This document shows positions 48,609 through 58,432 of a stretch of DNA of 64,000 bases, one piece after another. Source of the stretch: Corallincola holothuriorum. GTDB taxonomy: Bacteria > Pseudomonadota > Gammaproteobacteria > Enterobacterales > Neiellaceae. The notes under the pieces were generated by a model. It was not told the origin of the DNA, did no database searches, and worked only from the letters and a program-made list of their open reading frames with translations. The stretch spans positions 248,001-312,000 of the forward strand of contig NZ_QPID01000002.1 in the NCBI RefSeq assembly GCF_003336225.1. The letters run 5' to 3'. The first letter of the stretch is position 1; each line of letters starts with the position of its first letter. The position numbers were made by a program, and so were the translations under genes.

Positions 48609-49589
48609 ATGACTCAACTTGAAGATGGTTTCGGCCGTCAATTTTACTATTTGCGCCTATCGATAACAGATGTGTGTAACTTTCGTTGCACCTACTGTTT
48701 GCCTGATGGCTATCGCCCTAACGGGCGGAACTACTTTATTACTCAAGCAGAAGTGGCGCGTATTACCCGCGCATTCGCCGCGTTGGGAACGCAAAAGGTG
48801 CGTATTACTGGTGGCGAGCCGACCATGCGTAAAGACTTTACTGAGTTGTTGCGCACGGTGGCAGATACGCCAGGGATAACCAAAGTGGCACTGACGACAA
48901 ACGGATATCGTTTAGCAAAGCATGCGCAAGAGTGGCGTGATGCCGGCCTGACCCATCTGAATGTCAGCGTCGATAGTCTTGATCCGAAGATGTTTCATCA
49001 AATCACCGGAGAGAACCTGTTTCATGAGGTGATGGCCGGGGTTGATGCGGCGCTTGATGCCGGGTTTGAGCAGGTCAAACTGAACAGCGTGTTGCTTAAG
49101 GGCTTAAACGGCAAAGAGCTGGATCAGTTTCTAGACTGGATAAAGACCCGCCCAGTGGAGATGCGGTTTATTGAATTGATGCAAACGGGTGAAATGGATC
49201 AGTTTTTTGAACGGCACCACATGAGCGGAGAGCAGATCAAGCAGCGGATGTTGCAGCAAGGCTGGCAATCGGTTTTGCGAGAAAAAGACGCCGGACCCGC
49301 CGAACGTTTTTGGCACCCTGATTATGCGGGCAAATTGGGTTTGATCATGCCTTACAGTAAAGACTTCTGTGCAGGCTGCAATCGATTGCGGGTGTCTGCG
49401 CAAGGCAAGCTTCATTTGTGTCTGTTCGGAGAAGGCGGCGTAGAGTTGCGTGACCTCTTAGCCGCAGATGAGCAACAGGGCGAGTTAATCGCTAGATTAC
49501 AATCTGCCTTACAGACCAAGCGTGAAACTCACTATTTGCATCAAGGAGATGCAGGCAGTACCCCTCATTTGGCCTCTATCGGTGGCTAA
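48609..49589 (+). CDS. moaA: GTP 3',8-cyclase (molybdenum cofactor biosynthesis protein A)
   Basis: 326 residues from the ATG five bases after GGAAAGG; an upstream in-frame ATG at 48576 lies inside the riboswitch. Radical-SAM motif [13 protein letters not shown] and C-terminal cluster FCAGCNRLR...LHLC, ending in the conserved Gly-Gly. It makes 3',8-cyclo-GTP in the first step of Moco synthesis, with MoaC encoded at 55668. It lies between narQ and the nap operon, whose catalytic subunit needs this cofactor. Confidence 0.96.
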   Translation: MTQLEDGFGRQFYYLRLSITDVCNFRCTYCLPDGYRPNGRNYFITQAEVARITRAFAALGTQKVRITGGEPTMRKDFTELLRTVADTPGITKVALTTNGYRLAKHAQEWRDAGLTHLNVSVDSLDPKMFHQITGENLFHEVMAGVDAALDAGFEQVKLNSVLLKGLNGKELDQFLDWIKTRPVEMRFIELMQTGEMDQFFERHHMSGEQIKQRMLQQGWQSVLREKDAGPAERFWHPDYAGKLGLIMPYSKDFCAGCNRLRVSAQGKLHLCLFGEGGVELRDLLAADEQQGELIARLQSALQTKRETHYLHQGDAGSTPHLASIGG

Positions 49590-49685
49590 TCCCTAAAGTC
49601 TCTTTCGTGGTCTAAACTCATATTAATAAAAAACTGTTATCAGGCTCCCATTTTTGGGCTTGGCCTGATGGCTAGCCTGCTGATT

Positions 49686-49699
49686 TTGATAGAGATCAT
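49686..49699 (+). promoter_or_regulatory. Probable FNR-type binding site upstream of napE
   Basis: TTGAT-AGAG-ATCAT matches the FNR/EtrA consensus TTGAT-N4-ATCAA in nine of ten positions, about 110 bp before the napE start. Anaerobic activation of nap is well established in related bacteria. An AGAGGTA sequence at 49795 fits the NarP heptamer in reverse but overlaps the ribosome binding site and may be chance. Confidence 0.6.
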
Positions 49700-49807
49700 A
49701 GAATGAGTTAGTGCTCTAAGTTGTTCCCTTCATTTATCTCTTTAGGGATAGCGGCAAAGGGTTGGTTAAAGATTACTCTAAGTGTATTCGATTAAGAGGT
49801 AGCAACT

Positions 49808-49987
49808 GTGGCTGATTCCCCATCCGTTCCAGAAGAGCTTTCGCCTGAACAGCAAAAACGCTGGGAGTGGCGCATGTTCCTTTTCCTTACTGTGGTGTTG
49901 GCGCCAGCCATTACTGTGGGTTTGGTTACCGCCTATGGCTTCGCTATCTGGTTTTCACAACTGTTGATGGGCCCTCCTGGATCGTAA
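49808..49987 (+). CDS. napE: Periplasmic nitrate reductase accessory membrane protein NapE
   Basis: A 59-residue single-pass protein from GTG, with GAGG eight bases upstream. The sequence is typical NapE: acidic N-terminus (VPEELSPEQQKRWEWRMFLF), one membrane segment (VVLAPAITVGLVTAYGFAIW) and a short tail. Its function is not established; it travels with nap operons. It is the first gene of napEFDABC, 4 bp before napF. Confidence 0.88.
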   Translation: MADSPSVPEELSPEQQKRWEWRMFLFLTVVLAPAITVGLVTAYGFAIWFSQLLMGPPGS

Positions 49988-49991
49988 GTAG

Positions 49992-50498
49992 ATGACCACG
50001 GTTAACTTGGCCCGGCGTGCATTGTTCCGTCAGCCGGAACGCCTTTCTCAACCTTTGCGTCCACCATGGGGACAGGCGGAGCATCTATTCACAGATCTGT
50101 GTACCCGTTGTAGTGACTGTTTAGATGCGTGTCCCACAGGTCTGATTAAAATCGGTAGCGGTGGTTTTCCTGAAGTCGATTTTTCTGCTGCCGAATGTAC
50201 GTTTTGTGGTGATTGCGTTGATGCATGTCAGACCGACGCACTGAGCAGACAAGAGGATCAACAGGCGTGGGATTATCGGGCAGAAGTGCAAGAAGATAGC
50301 TGCTTATCTTTACGAGGTATTTTTTGTCGAAGCTGCAGCGATCCATGCGACTCACGAGCGATTACGTTTCGTTTGCACGTTGGTGGCAAGGCGCAGCCAG
50401 AGATTGATTTGCAGGCGTGTACTGGGTGTGGTGCTTGTGTTGCCCCCTGTCCTGCGTCGGCGATAGTGATTAAACCAGAGGATGCTCTAAATGAGTGA
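49992..50498 (+). CDS. napF: Ferredoxin-type protein NapF
   Basis: 168 residues with four Cys clusters: CTRCSDCLDACP, CTFCGDCVDACQ, the variant CLSLRGIFCRSCSDPC and CTGCGACVAPCP, each expected to bind [4Fe-4S]. NapF is cytoplasmic and assists assembly of the iron-sulfur cluster of NapA before Tat export. It overlaps napD by 8 nt. Confidence 0.93.
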   Translation: MTTVNLARRALFRQPERLSQPLRPPWGQAEHLFTDLCTRCSDCLDACPTGLIKIGSGGFPEVDFSAAECTFCGDCVDACQTDALSRQEDQQAWDYRAEVQEDSCLSLRGIFCRSCSDPCDSRAITFRLHVGGKAQPEIDLQACTGCGACVAPCPASAIVIKPEDALNE

Positions 50499-50796
50499 GC
50501 CAGATATTGTGCATATCTCCAGTTTGGTGGTGCATTTTAAGCCTGAATTCTTAACCCCAATTTCGGCGGCGTTAACCAATATTCATGGCTTAGAGATCCA
50601 AGGCCACAACGATACCGGAAAAATGGTGGTGACCCTCGAAACAGCAACAGAGCATCCGGTACTAGATGCCATACGAGACATCAATGAACTGCCAGGCGTG
50701 TTAAATACCAGCTTGGTGTTTCACCAGATAGATGATGCCAGTGCGCAGGAAGAGAGCTTACCTGTCACGGTTAATGTGGGAGAAGAAGCGCTATGA
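50491..50796 (+). CDS. napD: NapA-specific Tat chaperone NapD
   Basis: 101 residues of the NapD family: [13 protein letters not shown] at the start and [10 protein letters not shown] in the middle, a small ferredoxin-like fold that binds the twin-arginine signal of NapA and prevents early export. It overlaps napF by 8 nt and napA by 4 nt. Confidence 0.93.
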   Translation: MSEPDIVHISSLVVHFKPEFLTPISAALTNIHGLEIQGHNDTGKMVVTLETATEHPVLDAIRDINELPGVLNTSLVFHQIDDASAQEESLPVTVNVGEEAL

Positions 50797-53288
50797 AAGT
50801 GACACGTCGATCGTTTATTAAGGCCAATGCTGCAGCTACTGCGGCGGCTGTGGCAGGCATTACCTTACCTGTGAGTGCGAGTAATCTGATTACTGCCTCA
50901 GACCAAACTAAATTGAAATGGTCAAAAGCGGCTTGCCGTTTTTGCGGTACCGGTTGCAGTGTCAATGTTGCCACTAAGGGCGGTAAGGTCGTGGCCACCC
51001 ATGGTGACATTAAATCACCTGTAAACAAGGGGTTGAACTGCGTTAAGGGTTACTTCCTGTCAAAGATCCTCTATGGCAAGGACCGGTTAACGCAGCCGTT
51101 GTTGCGAAAGAAAAACGGTAAATATGATAAGCAGGGTGAGTTTACACCGGTGAGCTGGGACGAAGCGTTTGACGTCATGGCTGACAAGTTTAAGCAAACT
51201 TTGAAAGAGAAAGGCCCTGAAGGCGTGGGTATGTTTGGCTCAGGTCAATGGACAGTGATGGAAGGCTATGCCGCCGTCAAACTGATGAAGGCGGGTTTCC
51301 GCTCTAATAACATTGAACCCAACGCGCGTCATTGTATGGCGTCGGCAGTCGCAGGTTTTATGCGTACGTTCGGCATCGATGAGCCAATGGGCTGCTATGA
51401 CGATATCGAAGCTGCCGATGCATTTGTGCTGTGGGGCTCAAATATGGCTGAGATGCACCCGATTTTGTGGACACGTCTCACCGATCGCCGACTCAGCGCA
51501 CCTCATGTCAAAGTGGCTGTGCTGTCCACCTTCGAACACCGCAGTTTTGAACTGGCCGATATACCGGTGGTATTCACGCCACAAACTGATTTGGCGATGC
51601 TAAATTATATCGCTAACTACATCATTCAGAACGACAAAGTGAACTGGGACTTTGTTGATAAGCATACCAATTTTCATATGGGGAACGATGATATTGGTTA
51701 TGGCTTGCGAGACGAACACCCACTGCAGAAAAAGGCTAAAAACGCCGGAAAAGCGGGTGGTTCAAGCAAGATATCTTTTGAAGAGTACGCCAAGTTTGTC
51801 AGTACATACGACGCGGCCTACGTGTCTAAACTTTCTGGTGTACCAGAAGCCAGTTTAGAGAAGCTGGCGAAACTGTATGCTGATCCCAAAACGAAAGTAA
51901 CATCGTTTTGGACCATGGGTTTCAACCAACATACCCGTGGGGTTTGGTGTAACAACCTGATTTATAACATTCACCTGCTAACTGGAAAGATATCGACACC
52001 GGGGAATAGTCCATTTTCACTGACCGGTCAGCCGTCGGCTTGTGGTACTGCACGTGAAGTGGGTACGTTTAGCCATCGCTTACCTGCCGATATGCTCGTG
52101 GCCAATCCTAAGCATCGCGCGACCGCGGAGAATATTTGGAAGTTGCCAAGTGGCTTGATCCCTGCCAAGCCGGGATTACACGCGGTAGCTCAAAGCCGAG
52201 CGCTGAAAGACAGCAAGATTAATGCTTACTGGATCCAAGTGAACAATAACTTGCAAGCCGCCGCCAATATGAACGAAGAAACCTATCCGGCTTATCGTAA
52301 TCCGGATAATTTCATCGTTGTGTCTGACGCTTATCCAACGGTGACAGCCGAAGCCGCAGACCTGATATTACCGAGTGCGATGTGGGTTGAGAAAGAGGGT
52401 GCCTATGGTAACGCGGAACGTAGAACTCAGACTTGGTATCAGTTGACCGATGCGCCCGGCGAGGCGCGCTCTGATACATGGCAGTTGATGGAGTTTTCCA
52501 AGCGTTTCACCACCGATGAGGTTTGGCCTGCAGATCTGCTTGCCGCTAATCCAGAGTTTAAAGGCAAAACCCTTTATGAGGTGCTGTACCGAAACGGCAA
52601 TGTAGATAAATTCCCGCTGGAACAGATCAGCGATGAGTATCAAAACCAAGAATCCAAACATTTTGGTTTTTATGTGCAAAAAGGCTTGTTCGAAGAATAC
52701 GCGACGTTTGGTCGCGGTCATGCGCACGATTTGGCCGACTACGAGGTTTACCATCAAGAGCGAGGCCTGCGTTGGCCAGTGGTTGATGGCAAAGAGACGC
52801 TCTGGCGTTTTCGGGAAGGCTCTGATCCTTACGTGAAGCCGGGTAAAGGTTTTGAGTTTTACGGTAAGCCGGATGGCCGCGCGATCATTTTTGCGCTGCC
52901 ATACGAGCCAGCGGCTGAATCTCCTGATAAAGAATACCCATTATGGTTGTCGACCGGACGCGTGCTAGAGCATTGGCATTCCGGGTCTATGACGCAGCGG
53001 GTGCCCGAACTGCATAAAGCGGTTCCTAATGCGCTTTGCTACATGCATCCAGACGATGCTCTGGCGCTTGGGGTGCGTCGCGGTGAGGAAGTGAAAGTGA
53101 CTTCTCGTCGTGGCGAGATCAGAACTCGGGTAGAGACGAGAGGCCGAAATAAGCCACCTAAAGGGCTGGTATATGTACCTTGGTTTGATGCCACGCAGCT
53201 GATTAACAAAGTGACATTGGATGCCACAGACCCCATCTCGAAACAGACTGACTTTAAAAAGTGCGCTGTTCGTGTAGAAAAAGCATAG
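50793..53288 (+). CDS. napA: Periplasmic nitrate reductase catalytic subunit
   Basis: 831 residues, the normal NapA length. Twin-arginine signal [19 protein letters not shown]. [4Fe-4S] ligands Cys48, Cys51, Cys55 and Cys83. The molybdenum ligand is Cys181 in [10 protein letters not shown]. The rest is a molybdopterin oxidoreductase core with a C-terminal dinucleotide-binding domain ([15 protein letters not shown]). It reduces nitrate to nitrite in the periplasm with a Mo-bis-MGD cofactor, supplied by the moa/mob genes on both sides of this operon. Confidence 0.97.
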   Translation: MKVTRRSFIKANAAATAAAVAGITLPVSASNLITASDQTKLKWSKAACRFCGTGCSVNVATKGGKVVATHGDIKSPVNKGLNCVKGYFLSKILYGKDRLTQPLLRKKNGKYDKQGEFTPVSWDEAFDVMADKFKQTLKEKGPEGVGMFGSGQWTVMEGYAAVKLMKAGFRSNNIEPNARHCMASAVAGFMRTFGIDEPMGCYDDIEAADAFVLWGSNMAEMHPILWTRLTDRRLSAPHVKVAVLSTFEHRSFELADIPVVFTPQTDLAMLNYIANYIIQNDKVNWDFVDKHTNFHMGNDDIGYGLRDEHPLQKKAKNAGKAGGSSKISFEEYAKFVSTYDAAYVSKLSGVPEASLEKLAKLYADPKTKVTSFWTMGFNQHTRGVWCNNLIYNIHLLTGKISTPGNSPFSLTGQPSACGTAREVGTFSHRLPADMLVANPKHRATAENIWKLPSGLIPAKPGLHAVAQSRALKDSKINAYWIQVNNNLQAAANMNEETYPAYRNPDNFIVVSDAYPTVTAEAADLILPSAMWVEKEGAYGNAERRTQTWYQLTDAPGEARSDTWQLMEFSKRFTTDEVWPADLLAANPEFKGKTLYEVLYRNGNVDKFPLEQISDEYQNQESKHFGFYVQKGLFEEYATFGRGHAHDLADYEVYHQERGLRWPVVDGKETLWRFREGSDPYVKPGKGFEFYGKPDGRAIIFALPYEPAAESPDKEYPLWLSTGRVLEHWHSGSMTQRVPELHKAVPNALCYMHPDDALALGVRRGEEVKVTSRRGEIRTRVETRGRNKPPKGLVYVPWFDATQLINKVTLDATDPISKQTDFKKCAVRVEKA

Positions 53289-53299
53289 GAGAGAGGATC

Positions 53300-53764
53300 A
53301 TGAGAGTTTTAATCGCAACTTTTGGCCTGCTCTCTATGCTGATTGCAGGTGCTGTGGTCGCCAAAGTGGAAGTGGCTACCCTCAGGGGAAGTACTGAACT
53401 CACTGAACAGGGTAAGCCACCCATGATGGCGCCAGTGGTCAACGAAGATGTGAAGTTACAGCGGGCGTATCCAATGCAGCCGCCGATCATTCCACATAAG
53501 ATTGATGGCTATCAAGTTGATTTAAATAGTAATAAATGTCTTAGCTGTCATTCGAGAAAGAGAACCGCTGAAAGTCAGGCGCCGATGGTGAGTGTGACCC
53601 ACTTTATGGATCGGGACGGGAACTTTCTTGCGGATGTCTCTCCGCGCCGTTATTTCTGTCAGCAGTGCCACGTCACTCAGGATAAGGTTAAGCCTTTGAT
53701 TGAAAATGAGTTCAAGGATGTGGATTTGGTGCTGAAAGAGAAAAGCGCCGAACAGGTGAAATGA
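53300..53764 (+). CDS. napB: Periplasmic nitrate reductase diheme cytochrome subunit
   Basis: 154 residues from the ATG preceded by AGGAGAGAGG; an upstream in-frame start at 53261 lies inside napA. Signal peptide ([18 protein letters not shown]) and two CxxCH heme sites (CLSCH, CQQCH). It passes electrons from NapC to NapA. It lies 11 bp after napA and 7 bp before napC. Confidence 0.95.
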   Translation: MRVLIATFGLLSMLIAGAVVAKVEVATLRGSTELTEQGKPPMMAPVVNEDVKLQRAYPMQPPIIPHKIDGYQVDLNSNKCLSCHSRKRTAESQAPMVSVTHFMDRDGNFLADVSPRRYFCQQCHVTQDKVKPLIENEFKDVDLVLKEKSAEQVK

Positions 53765-53771
53765 GGCCACT

Positions 53772-54359
53772 ATGAAGAAGTTTATTATTAAATGCTGGCG
53801 GGTCGTGGCCCGCCCCAGTGTTCATTACAGTCTTGGCTTTCTCACTGTTGGTGGCTTCATTGCTGGGATCATCTTCTGGGGTGGTTTCAACACGGCGCTG
53901 GAACTGTCTAATACCGAAGCTTTCTGTATTAGCTGCCATGAAATGGAAGACAATGTTTATCAGGAGATGCGCAGTACCATTCACTTTACCAACCGCTCTG
54001 GGGTGCGTGCGACCTGTCCCGACTGCCATGTACCGCATAACTGGACAGATAAGATCGCCCGAAAAATGCAGGCCAGCAAAGAGGTATGGGCGACTTTGTT
54101 TGGCACGATTAATACGCGGGAGAAATTCCTCGAACATCGCTTAGAGCTGGCACAACATGAATGGGCGCGCCTGAAAGCGAATGATTCGTTGGAGTGTCGC
54201 AACTGCCATAACTTTGATTACATGGACTTCACTAAACAGAGCCAACGCGCGTCAGCCCAGCACAGCACCTCGCTGGCATCGGGTGAGAAAACCTGCATCG
54301 ATTGTCACAAAGGCATTGCCCATCAGTTGCCGGATATGTCGGGTGTCGAGGGCTGGTAG
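53772..54359 (+). CDS. napC: Tetraheme quinol dehydrogenase NapC
   Basis: 195 residues of the NapC/NirT family: one N-terminal membrane anchor ([20 protein letters not shown]) and four CxxCH sites (CISCH, CPDCH, CRNCH, CIDCH). It oxidises quinol in the inner membrane and reduces NapB. Last gene of napEFDABC, followed by a terminator. Confidence 0.95.
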   Translation: MKKFIIKCWRVVARPSVHYSLGFLTVGGFIAGIIFWGGFNTALELSNTEAFCISCHEMEDNVYQEMRSTIHFTNRSGVRATCPDCHVPHNWTDKIARKMQASKEVWATLFGTINTREKFLEHRLELAQHEWARLKANDSLECRNCHNFDYMDFTKQSQRASAQHSTSLASGEKTCIDCHKGIAHQLPDMSGVEGW

Positions 54360-54385
54360 TGGCTTGATGGTCTAAGTGTTGGGAT

Positions 54386-54414
54386 AAACGGTGAGGCCAA
54401 GCCTCGCCGTTTTC
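54386..54414 (+). terminator. Terminator of the nap operon
   Basis: AAACGG-GAGGC / GCCTC-CCGTTT stem with a CAA loop and one unpaired base on each side, ending in TTTTC. Confidence 0.75.
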
Positions 54415-54488
54415 ATTTGAAAGCGGCCCATTCTTGGGTAGGATGATGTTTTGGGCATAGATGGTTGGGCATAAGTTTTTGGGAATAG

Positions 54489-55121
54489 ATGTGCCCCTCT
54501 TCGATAGAGCTAATAATGGCCGAGGTTAATGCAGAAAGCTGTTGCGGCGTGGTGCTGGCCGGAGGTCAGTCGCGGCGCATGGGTGAAGATAAGGCTTTGC
54601 TGCAATTTCATGGCGAGCCTTTAGTCGCACGCATGCTCGGGCGCTTGCGGCAAGCAGGTTTAGCGCAGGTATTCGTGAGTGGAGATTATCCCGATTATCC
54701 GCACCTTATCGACTTTCCGGACGCCGCTGGTCAAGTTATCTCTCAAGGGCCGTTAGCCGGCTTACTGAGTGTGGCCGAGCAACTTCGTGGTCAATACGGC
54801 TTTATGGTCGTCGTGCCAGTGGATATGCCCCTGTTGCCGCCAAGTACAATCCATCAGTTACTGGAGCAGCCGGCAGAGTTCCCTGCTGTCGCTTACCAAG
54901 ACGCATATTTTCCATTACGTTTGATACTTGATGATCACCTGATTGAACATCTGCGTTGCCTGCTAGATCAACACGAGCATAAATTACGTTCGTTGCGGGC
55001 ACTGTTAGAGCGGTTACCAAAACGTTGGTTGCCGTTACCTGATCCACCAGAGCTACTAAGTAACGTCAATACGCCAGAGCAATGGCAGTGGGCGCTGCAA
55101 CAAGCGCTAAGTGAAGAATAG
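54489..55121 (+). CDS. mobA: Molybdenum cofactor guanylyltransferase
   Basis: 210 residues from the first ATG (GGGA upstream); an in-frame ATG at 54516 would give 201, closer to the family norm. Nucleotidyltransferase signature VVLAGGQSRRMGEDKALL, with VPVDMPLLP further on. It attaches GMP to molybdopterin to form the MGD cofactor needed by NapA. First gene of a run of eight closely packed Mo genes ending at 59517. Confidence 0.93.
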   Translation: MCPSSIELIMAEVNAESCCGVVLAGGQSRRMGEDKALLQFHGEPLVARMLGRLRQAGLAQVFVSGDYPDYPHLIDFPDAAGQVISQGPLAGLLSVAEQLRGQYGFMVVVPVDMPLLPPSTIHQLLEQPAEFPAVAYQDAYFPLRLILDDHLIEHLRCLLDQHEHKLRSLRALLERLPKRWLPLPDPPELLSNVNTPEQWQWALQQALSEE

Positions 55122-55137
55122 GAGTTTACAAACCGTT

Positions 55138-55686
55138 ATGAGCCATGCCGCCCGCACTTTTAAGGCGCTGAATATCGCCGTATTAACCGTGTCAGATACC
55201 CGCAGTTTTGAAAATGATACTTCAGGGCAATTTCTGGCTGATGCATTAACTGAGGCAGGACACCAGTTAGCGGATCGTCAGATCGCTAAAGACGATGTCT
55301 ACCAATTAAGAGCGATTGTCTCCAGCTGGATTGCATCAGACCATATACAAGCGGTGTTGGTGACAGGTGGCACCGGTTTTACCGCACGAGATACCACGCC
55401 AGAAGCGCTGTCGATACTGTTTGATAAGCCGGTGGAAGGGTTTGGCGAACTGTTCCGAGCTATCTCCTACGATGAGATCGGTACATCAACCATTCAGTCT
55501 CGGGCGCTGGCAGGTTTCGCTAATGGCACCGTGGTGTTCTGTATGCCGGGTTCGACCAATGCCTGCCGTACCGGTTGGAATAAGATCATAGCCGAGCAGT
55601 TAGATGCGCGTCATGGCCCATGTAACTTTGTGATGCACCTGAAAACCACTGGCGAGAAGGTAGAACCATGTCCGAGCAGGGGTTAA
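55138..55686 (+). CDS. moaB: Molybdopterin adenylyltransferase-type protein MoaB
   Basis: About 182 residues from the ATG at 55138, matching the usual MoaB N-terminus ([12 protein letters not shown]); a GTG at 55111 nearer the AGGAG site is possible. MoCF-domain motifs: [18 protein letters not shown] and [15 protein letters not shown]. It belongs to the MogA/MoaB family that adenylates molybdopterin before metal insertion. It overlaps moaC by 19 nt. Confidence 0.92.
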   Translation: MSHAARTFKALNIAVLTVSDTRSFENDTSGQFLADALTEAGHQLADRQIAKDDVYQLRAIVSSWIASDHIQAVLVTGGTGFTARDTTPEALSILFDKPVEGFGELFRAISYDEIGTSTIQSRALAGFANGTVVFCMPGSTNACRTGWNKIIAEQLDARHGPCNFVMHLKTTGEKVEPCPSRG

Positions 55687-56156
55687 CCCATATTAATCAA
55701 AGCGGTCAGGCGCACATGGTCGATGTGGGTGAGAAACAGATCACCACACGCATTGCCCGTGCCCAGGCCGTTGTACGGATGGCACCAGAGACCTTAGCCA
55801 TGATTGTGTCTGGTCAACATCACAAAGGGGATGTGTTTGCTACCGCGCGGATCGCCGGTATCCAAGCCGCCAAGCGCACTTGGGAGTTGATCCCTCTGTG
55901 TCATCCGCTGATGCTGACCAAGGTAGAAGTGGACCTCATTGCAGACGAACAGCAAAGCTGCGTGCGTATTCAGACGTTATGCAAACTCAGTGGTAAAACC
56001 GGTGTCGAAATGGAAGCGCTGACAGCGGCATCTGTAGCGGCGCTAACCCTGTATGACATGTGCAAAGCGGTACAGAAAGATATCGTGATAGAAGATCTGA
56101 AATTGTTAGAAAAGCAGGGCGGAAAGTCTGGCCACTTTGTGGCGGACGCATCATGA
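55668..56156 (+). CDS. moaC: Cyclic pyranopterin monophosphate synthase
   Basis: 162 residues. Conserved MoaC stretches: [16 protein letters not shown] at the start, [26 protein letters not shown] and [20 protein letters not shown]. It turns 3',8-cyclo-GTP from MoaA into cPMP. The stop overlaps moaD as ATGA. Confidence 0.96.
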   Translation: MSEQGLTHINQSGQAHMVDVGEKQITTRIARAQAVVRMAPETLAMIVSGQHHKGDVFATARIAGIQAAKRTWELIPLCHPLMLTKVEVDLIADEQQSCVRIQTLCKLSGKTGVEMEALTAASVAALTLYDMCKAVQKDIVIEDLKLLEKQGGKSGHFVADAS

Positions 56157-56398
56157 AAGTGCTTTTTTTCGCCTCGCTGCGAGATGCTTTAGGCACCGCC
56201 GAGGTCGATGTTTCTCTGGCACAGGGCACAACGGCGGAAGCGTTGCGCGCACAGTTGATAGCTGACCACCCTCAATGGCAAATAGCATTGAGCCAACCGG
56301 CATTATTGTTAGCTGTGAACCAGCAGATGGCGGACTGGCAAACACCGCTCAATGAGAGTGATGAAATTGCGCTATTTCCTCCGGTGACTGGGGGGTGA
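56153..56398 (+). CDS. moaD: Molybdopterin synthase sulfur-carrier subunit
   Basis: 81 residues, ubiquitin-like, ending in the required Gly-Gly (FPPVTGG), the site of thiocarboxylate formation. The start was chosen at the ATGA overlap with moaC. It donates sulfur to cPMP within the MoaD-MoaE complex. Confidence 0.95.
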   Translation: MKVLFFASLRDALGTAEVDVSLAQGTTAEALRAQLIADHPQWQIALSQPALLLAVNQQMADWQTPLNESDEIALFPPVTGG

Positions 56399-56400
56399 AC

Positions 56401-56892
56401 ATGACTGAGCCGGCACTAATCAATGTAGAGACTTATATCTCTGTTCAGCATGATGACTTTGACATGGCCGCTGAGTATCAGCGGTTAGCGGCTAGTGCCA
56501 GTTGCGGTGCCGTGGTGACTTTTTCTGGCTTAGTGCGTGAGTTTGCCAAGTTAAGTGAGCAGGATGCGCCGAAAGTGACCGAGCTGTTCTTGGAGCACTA
56601 TCCTGGCATGACCGAAAAAGCGTTGGCTGATATCGTCGAACGCGCCCGTTCGCGCTGGCCGCTGGGGCCTGTGACGGTGATCCATCGCATTGGCGCACTG
56701 CCATTGAACGCACAGATCGTGTTTGTGGGGGTCGCCAGTGCCCATCGTGATGCTGCGTTCTCGGCTGCTCAGTTCATCATGGATTTTCTCAAAACCGAAG
56801 CGCCGTTCTGGAAGAGAGAGACTGCTGACGGTAAAACTAGCTGGGTAGATGCGCGGCAAAGTGATCAGGAGGCGAGTAAACGATGGAGTTAA
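56401..56892 (+). CDS. moaE: Molybdopterin synthase catalytic subunit
   Basis: About 163 residues from the ATG five bases after a GGGGGG tract; GTG at 56395 overlapping the moaD stop is the alternative. Motifs: GAVVTFSGLVREF, LFLEHYPGMTEKAL, VTVIHRIGALPLN and ICVGVASAHR-like VFVGVASAHRDAAF, then FLKTEAPFWKRE. It inserts two sulfurs into cPMP with MoaD. Overlaps modA by 10 nt. Confidence 0.95.
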   Translation: MTEPALINVETYISVQHDDFDMAAEYQRLAASASCGAVVTFSGLVREFAKLSEQDAPKVTELFLEHYPGMTEKALADIVERARSRWPLGPVTVIHRIGALPLNAQIVFVGVASAHRDAAFSAAQFIMDFLKTEAPFWKRETADGKTSWVDARQSDQEASKRWS

Positions 56893-57743
56893 GCGTTTCT
56901 CGACTATTTCCCGTAAGTGTTTTCTGCCGCATTTTGGCGCTGTTTCTGCTTTTAAGCCTGTTTACTTCAGTACATGCCGATCCTACGCCCCAAGGCGGAG
57001 CGGCTAATTCTACTGGCGCTTCTCGTACCCTGACCATTGCTGTCGCGAACAGCTTTCGTCCCGTCGCAGAGTTAATCGCGGCAGAGTTTTCACAACGACA
57101 CAATGTTCAGATCCAGTTAGCTTCTGCTTCCAGTGGTGTGTTGGCAAACCAGATCCTGCACGGTGCGCCGTTTGACCTATTTTTGTCTGCCGATAGTGCT
57201 CGGCCAGCGCTGCTGGTGGATAGGGGGCTGGCTTATGCAGACAGTCGTTTGACCTATGCGCGCGGCATTCTGGTGTTTTGGTGGCCGCCCGGTGGTAGCC
57301 ACAAAGGGGGAGAGCCCCGCTTAAAGCAACTTAACGACGTGTCCCGCTTATCAATCGCTAATCCGCGCACGGCGCCTTACGGTGAAGCGGCAAAAGCGTT
57401 GCTACAGGGGCAAGGTCTGTGGACTAGCATGCAGAAAAGGCTGGTGCGTGGTGCCGGGGCATCGCAGGCCTATCAGTTTGTCGCTAGCGGCAATATCGCT
57501 GCGGGCTTATTGCCGCAGTCCCTGTTACTGCAGGGCGGTGTTGAGCATGACTACTTGGTTATTCCTCAAGAGCTGTATCCCCCCTTGGCGCATCAGGCGG
57601 TCGTGATTAAAAACGGCAAAGCCCAATTAGCGCGACAGTTTTTGCAGCACTTGTTGGGGGCAGGGCAAAACGTACTTGCTGAACATGGCTTTTATCCTGC
57701 CGCGAGTTTTGCCTCTACTGCTTTGCATCGCGGGGCGGATTAA
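56883..57743 (+). CDS. modA: Molybdate-binding periplasmic protein
   Basis: 286 residues. Signal peptide (ILALFLLLSLFTSVHA) and ModA-type core: LTIAVANSFRPVAELIAAEF, ASASSGVLANQILHGAPFDL and FLSADSARP, followed by SIANPRTAPYGEAAKALL. It captures molybdate for the ModBC importer. Its coupling to the moa genes ties metal uptake to cofactor synthesis. The stop overlaps modB (TAATG). Confidence 0.93.
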   Translation: MELSVSRLFPVSVFCRILALFLLLSLFTSVHADPTPQGGAANSTGASRTLTIAVANSFRPVAELIAAEFSQRHNVQIQLASASSGVLANQILHGAPFDLFLSADSARPALLVDRGLAYADSRLTYARGILVFWWPPGGSHKGGEPRLKQLNDVSRLSIANPRTAPYGEAAKALLQGQGLWTSMQKRLVRGAGASQAYQFVASGNIAAGLLPQSLLLQGGVEHDYLVIPQELYPPLAHQAVVIKNGKAQLARQFLQHLLGAGQNVLAEHGFYPAASFASTALHRGAD

Positions 57744-58432
57744 TGGATTTCGGCTTCTCAGCACAAGACATTGCGGCCCTTTGGTTGACCGTTAAGCTGT
57801 CAGCTGTCACCACGCTGTTGCTACTTGTTCTGTGTCCGCCGTTGGCATGGTGGTTAGCTCATACACGGCGCTGGCATCGACCATTGATAGAAGCGATTGT
57901 GGCTTTACCACTGATCTTGCCTCCCACCGTTTTAGGTTTTTATCTGCTGGTCGCTTTTGCCCCGCAAGGGCCTGTTGGTAGCTATTGGCAGGCGTTGTTT
58001 GGTACGCCATTGGCGTTCAGTTTTTCTGCCTTGGTGATCGGCTCTATGCTGTATAGCCTGCCGTTTATTGTGCAGCCACTGCAAGCGGCTTATCAGGCGA
58101 TCGATCAACGTCAGTTAGAGGTGGCGCGCACCTTGGGTATGTCGCCGTTGCGACGGTTCTTTAAAATCATCTTGCCGCAAACCAAACGTGCCACCGGTGC
58201 TGCGGGTGTGCTGGGGTTCTCTCATACGGTGGGCGAGTTCGGCGTGGTACTCATGATTGGCGGTAATATTCCCGGTGCCACGCAGGTACTTTCTATTGTC
58301 TTGTTTGACCATGTTGAAGCGCTCGATTATGCGGCCGCTCATCGTTTGGCTGGTGGCCTTCTGCTGTTTTCTTTGCTGGCCCTGAGTCTCACTTATAGCT
58401 GGCTTCGTGCTGGTAATAAGGCGCCAAGATGA
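57743..58432 (+). CDS. modB: Molybdate ABC transporter permease
   Basis: 229 residues with five to six membrane segments and the BPD_transp_1 signature around ALPLILPPTVLGFYLL and ARTLGMSPLRRFFKIILPQT (EAA loop). It forms the channel of the ModABC importer. It overlaps modC by ATGA. Confidence 0.95.
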   Translation: MDFGFSAQDIAALWLTVKLSAVTTLLLLVLCPPLAWWLAHTRRWHRPLIEAIVALPLILPPTVLGFYLLVAFAPQGPVGSYWQALFGTPLAFSFSALVIGSMLYSLPFIVQPLQAAYQAIDQRQLEVARTLGMSPLRRFFKIILPQTKRATGAAGVLGFSHTVGEFGVVLMIGGNIPGATQVLSIVLFDHVEALDYAAAHRLAGGLLLFSLLALSLTYSWLRAGNKAPR

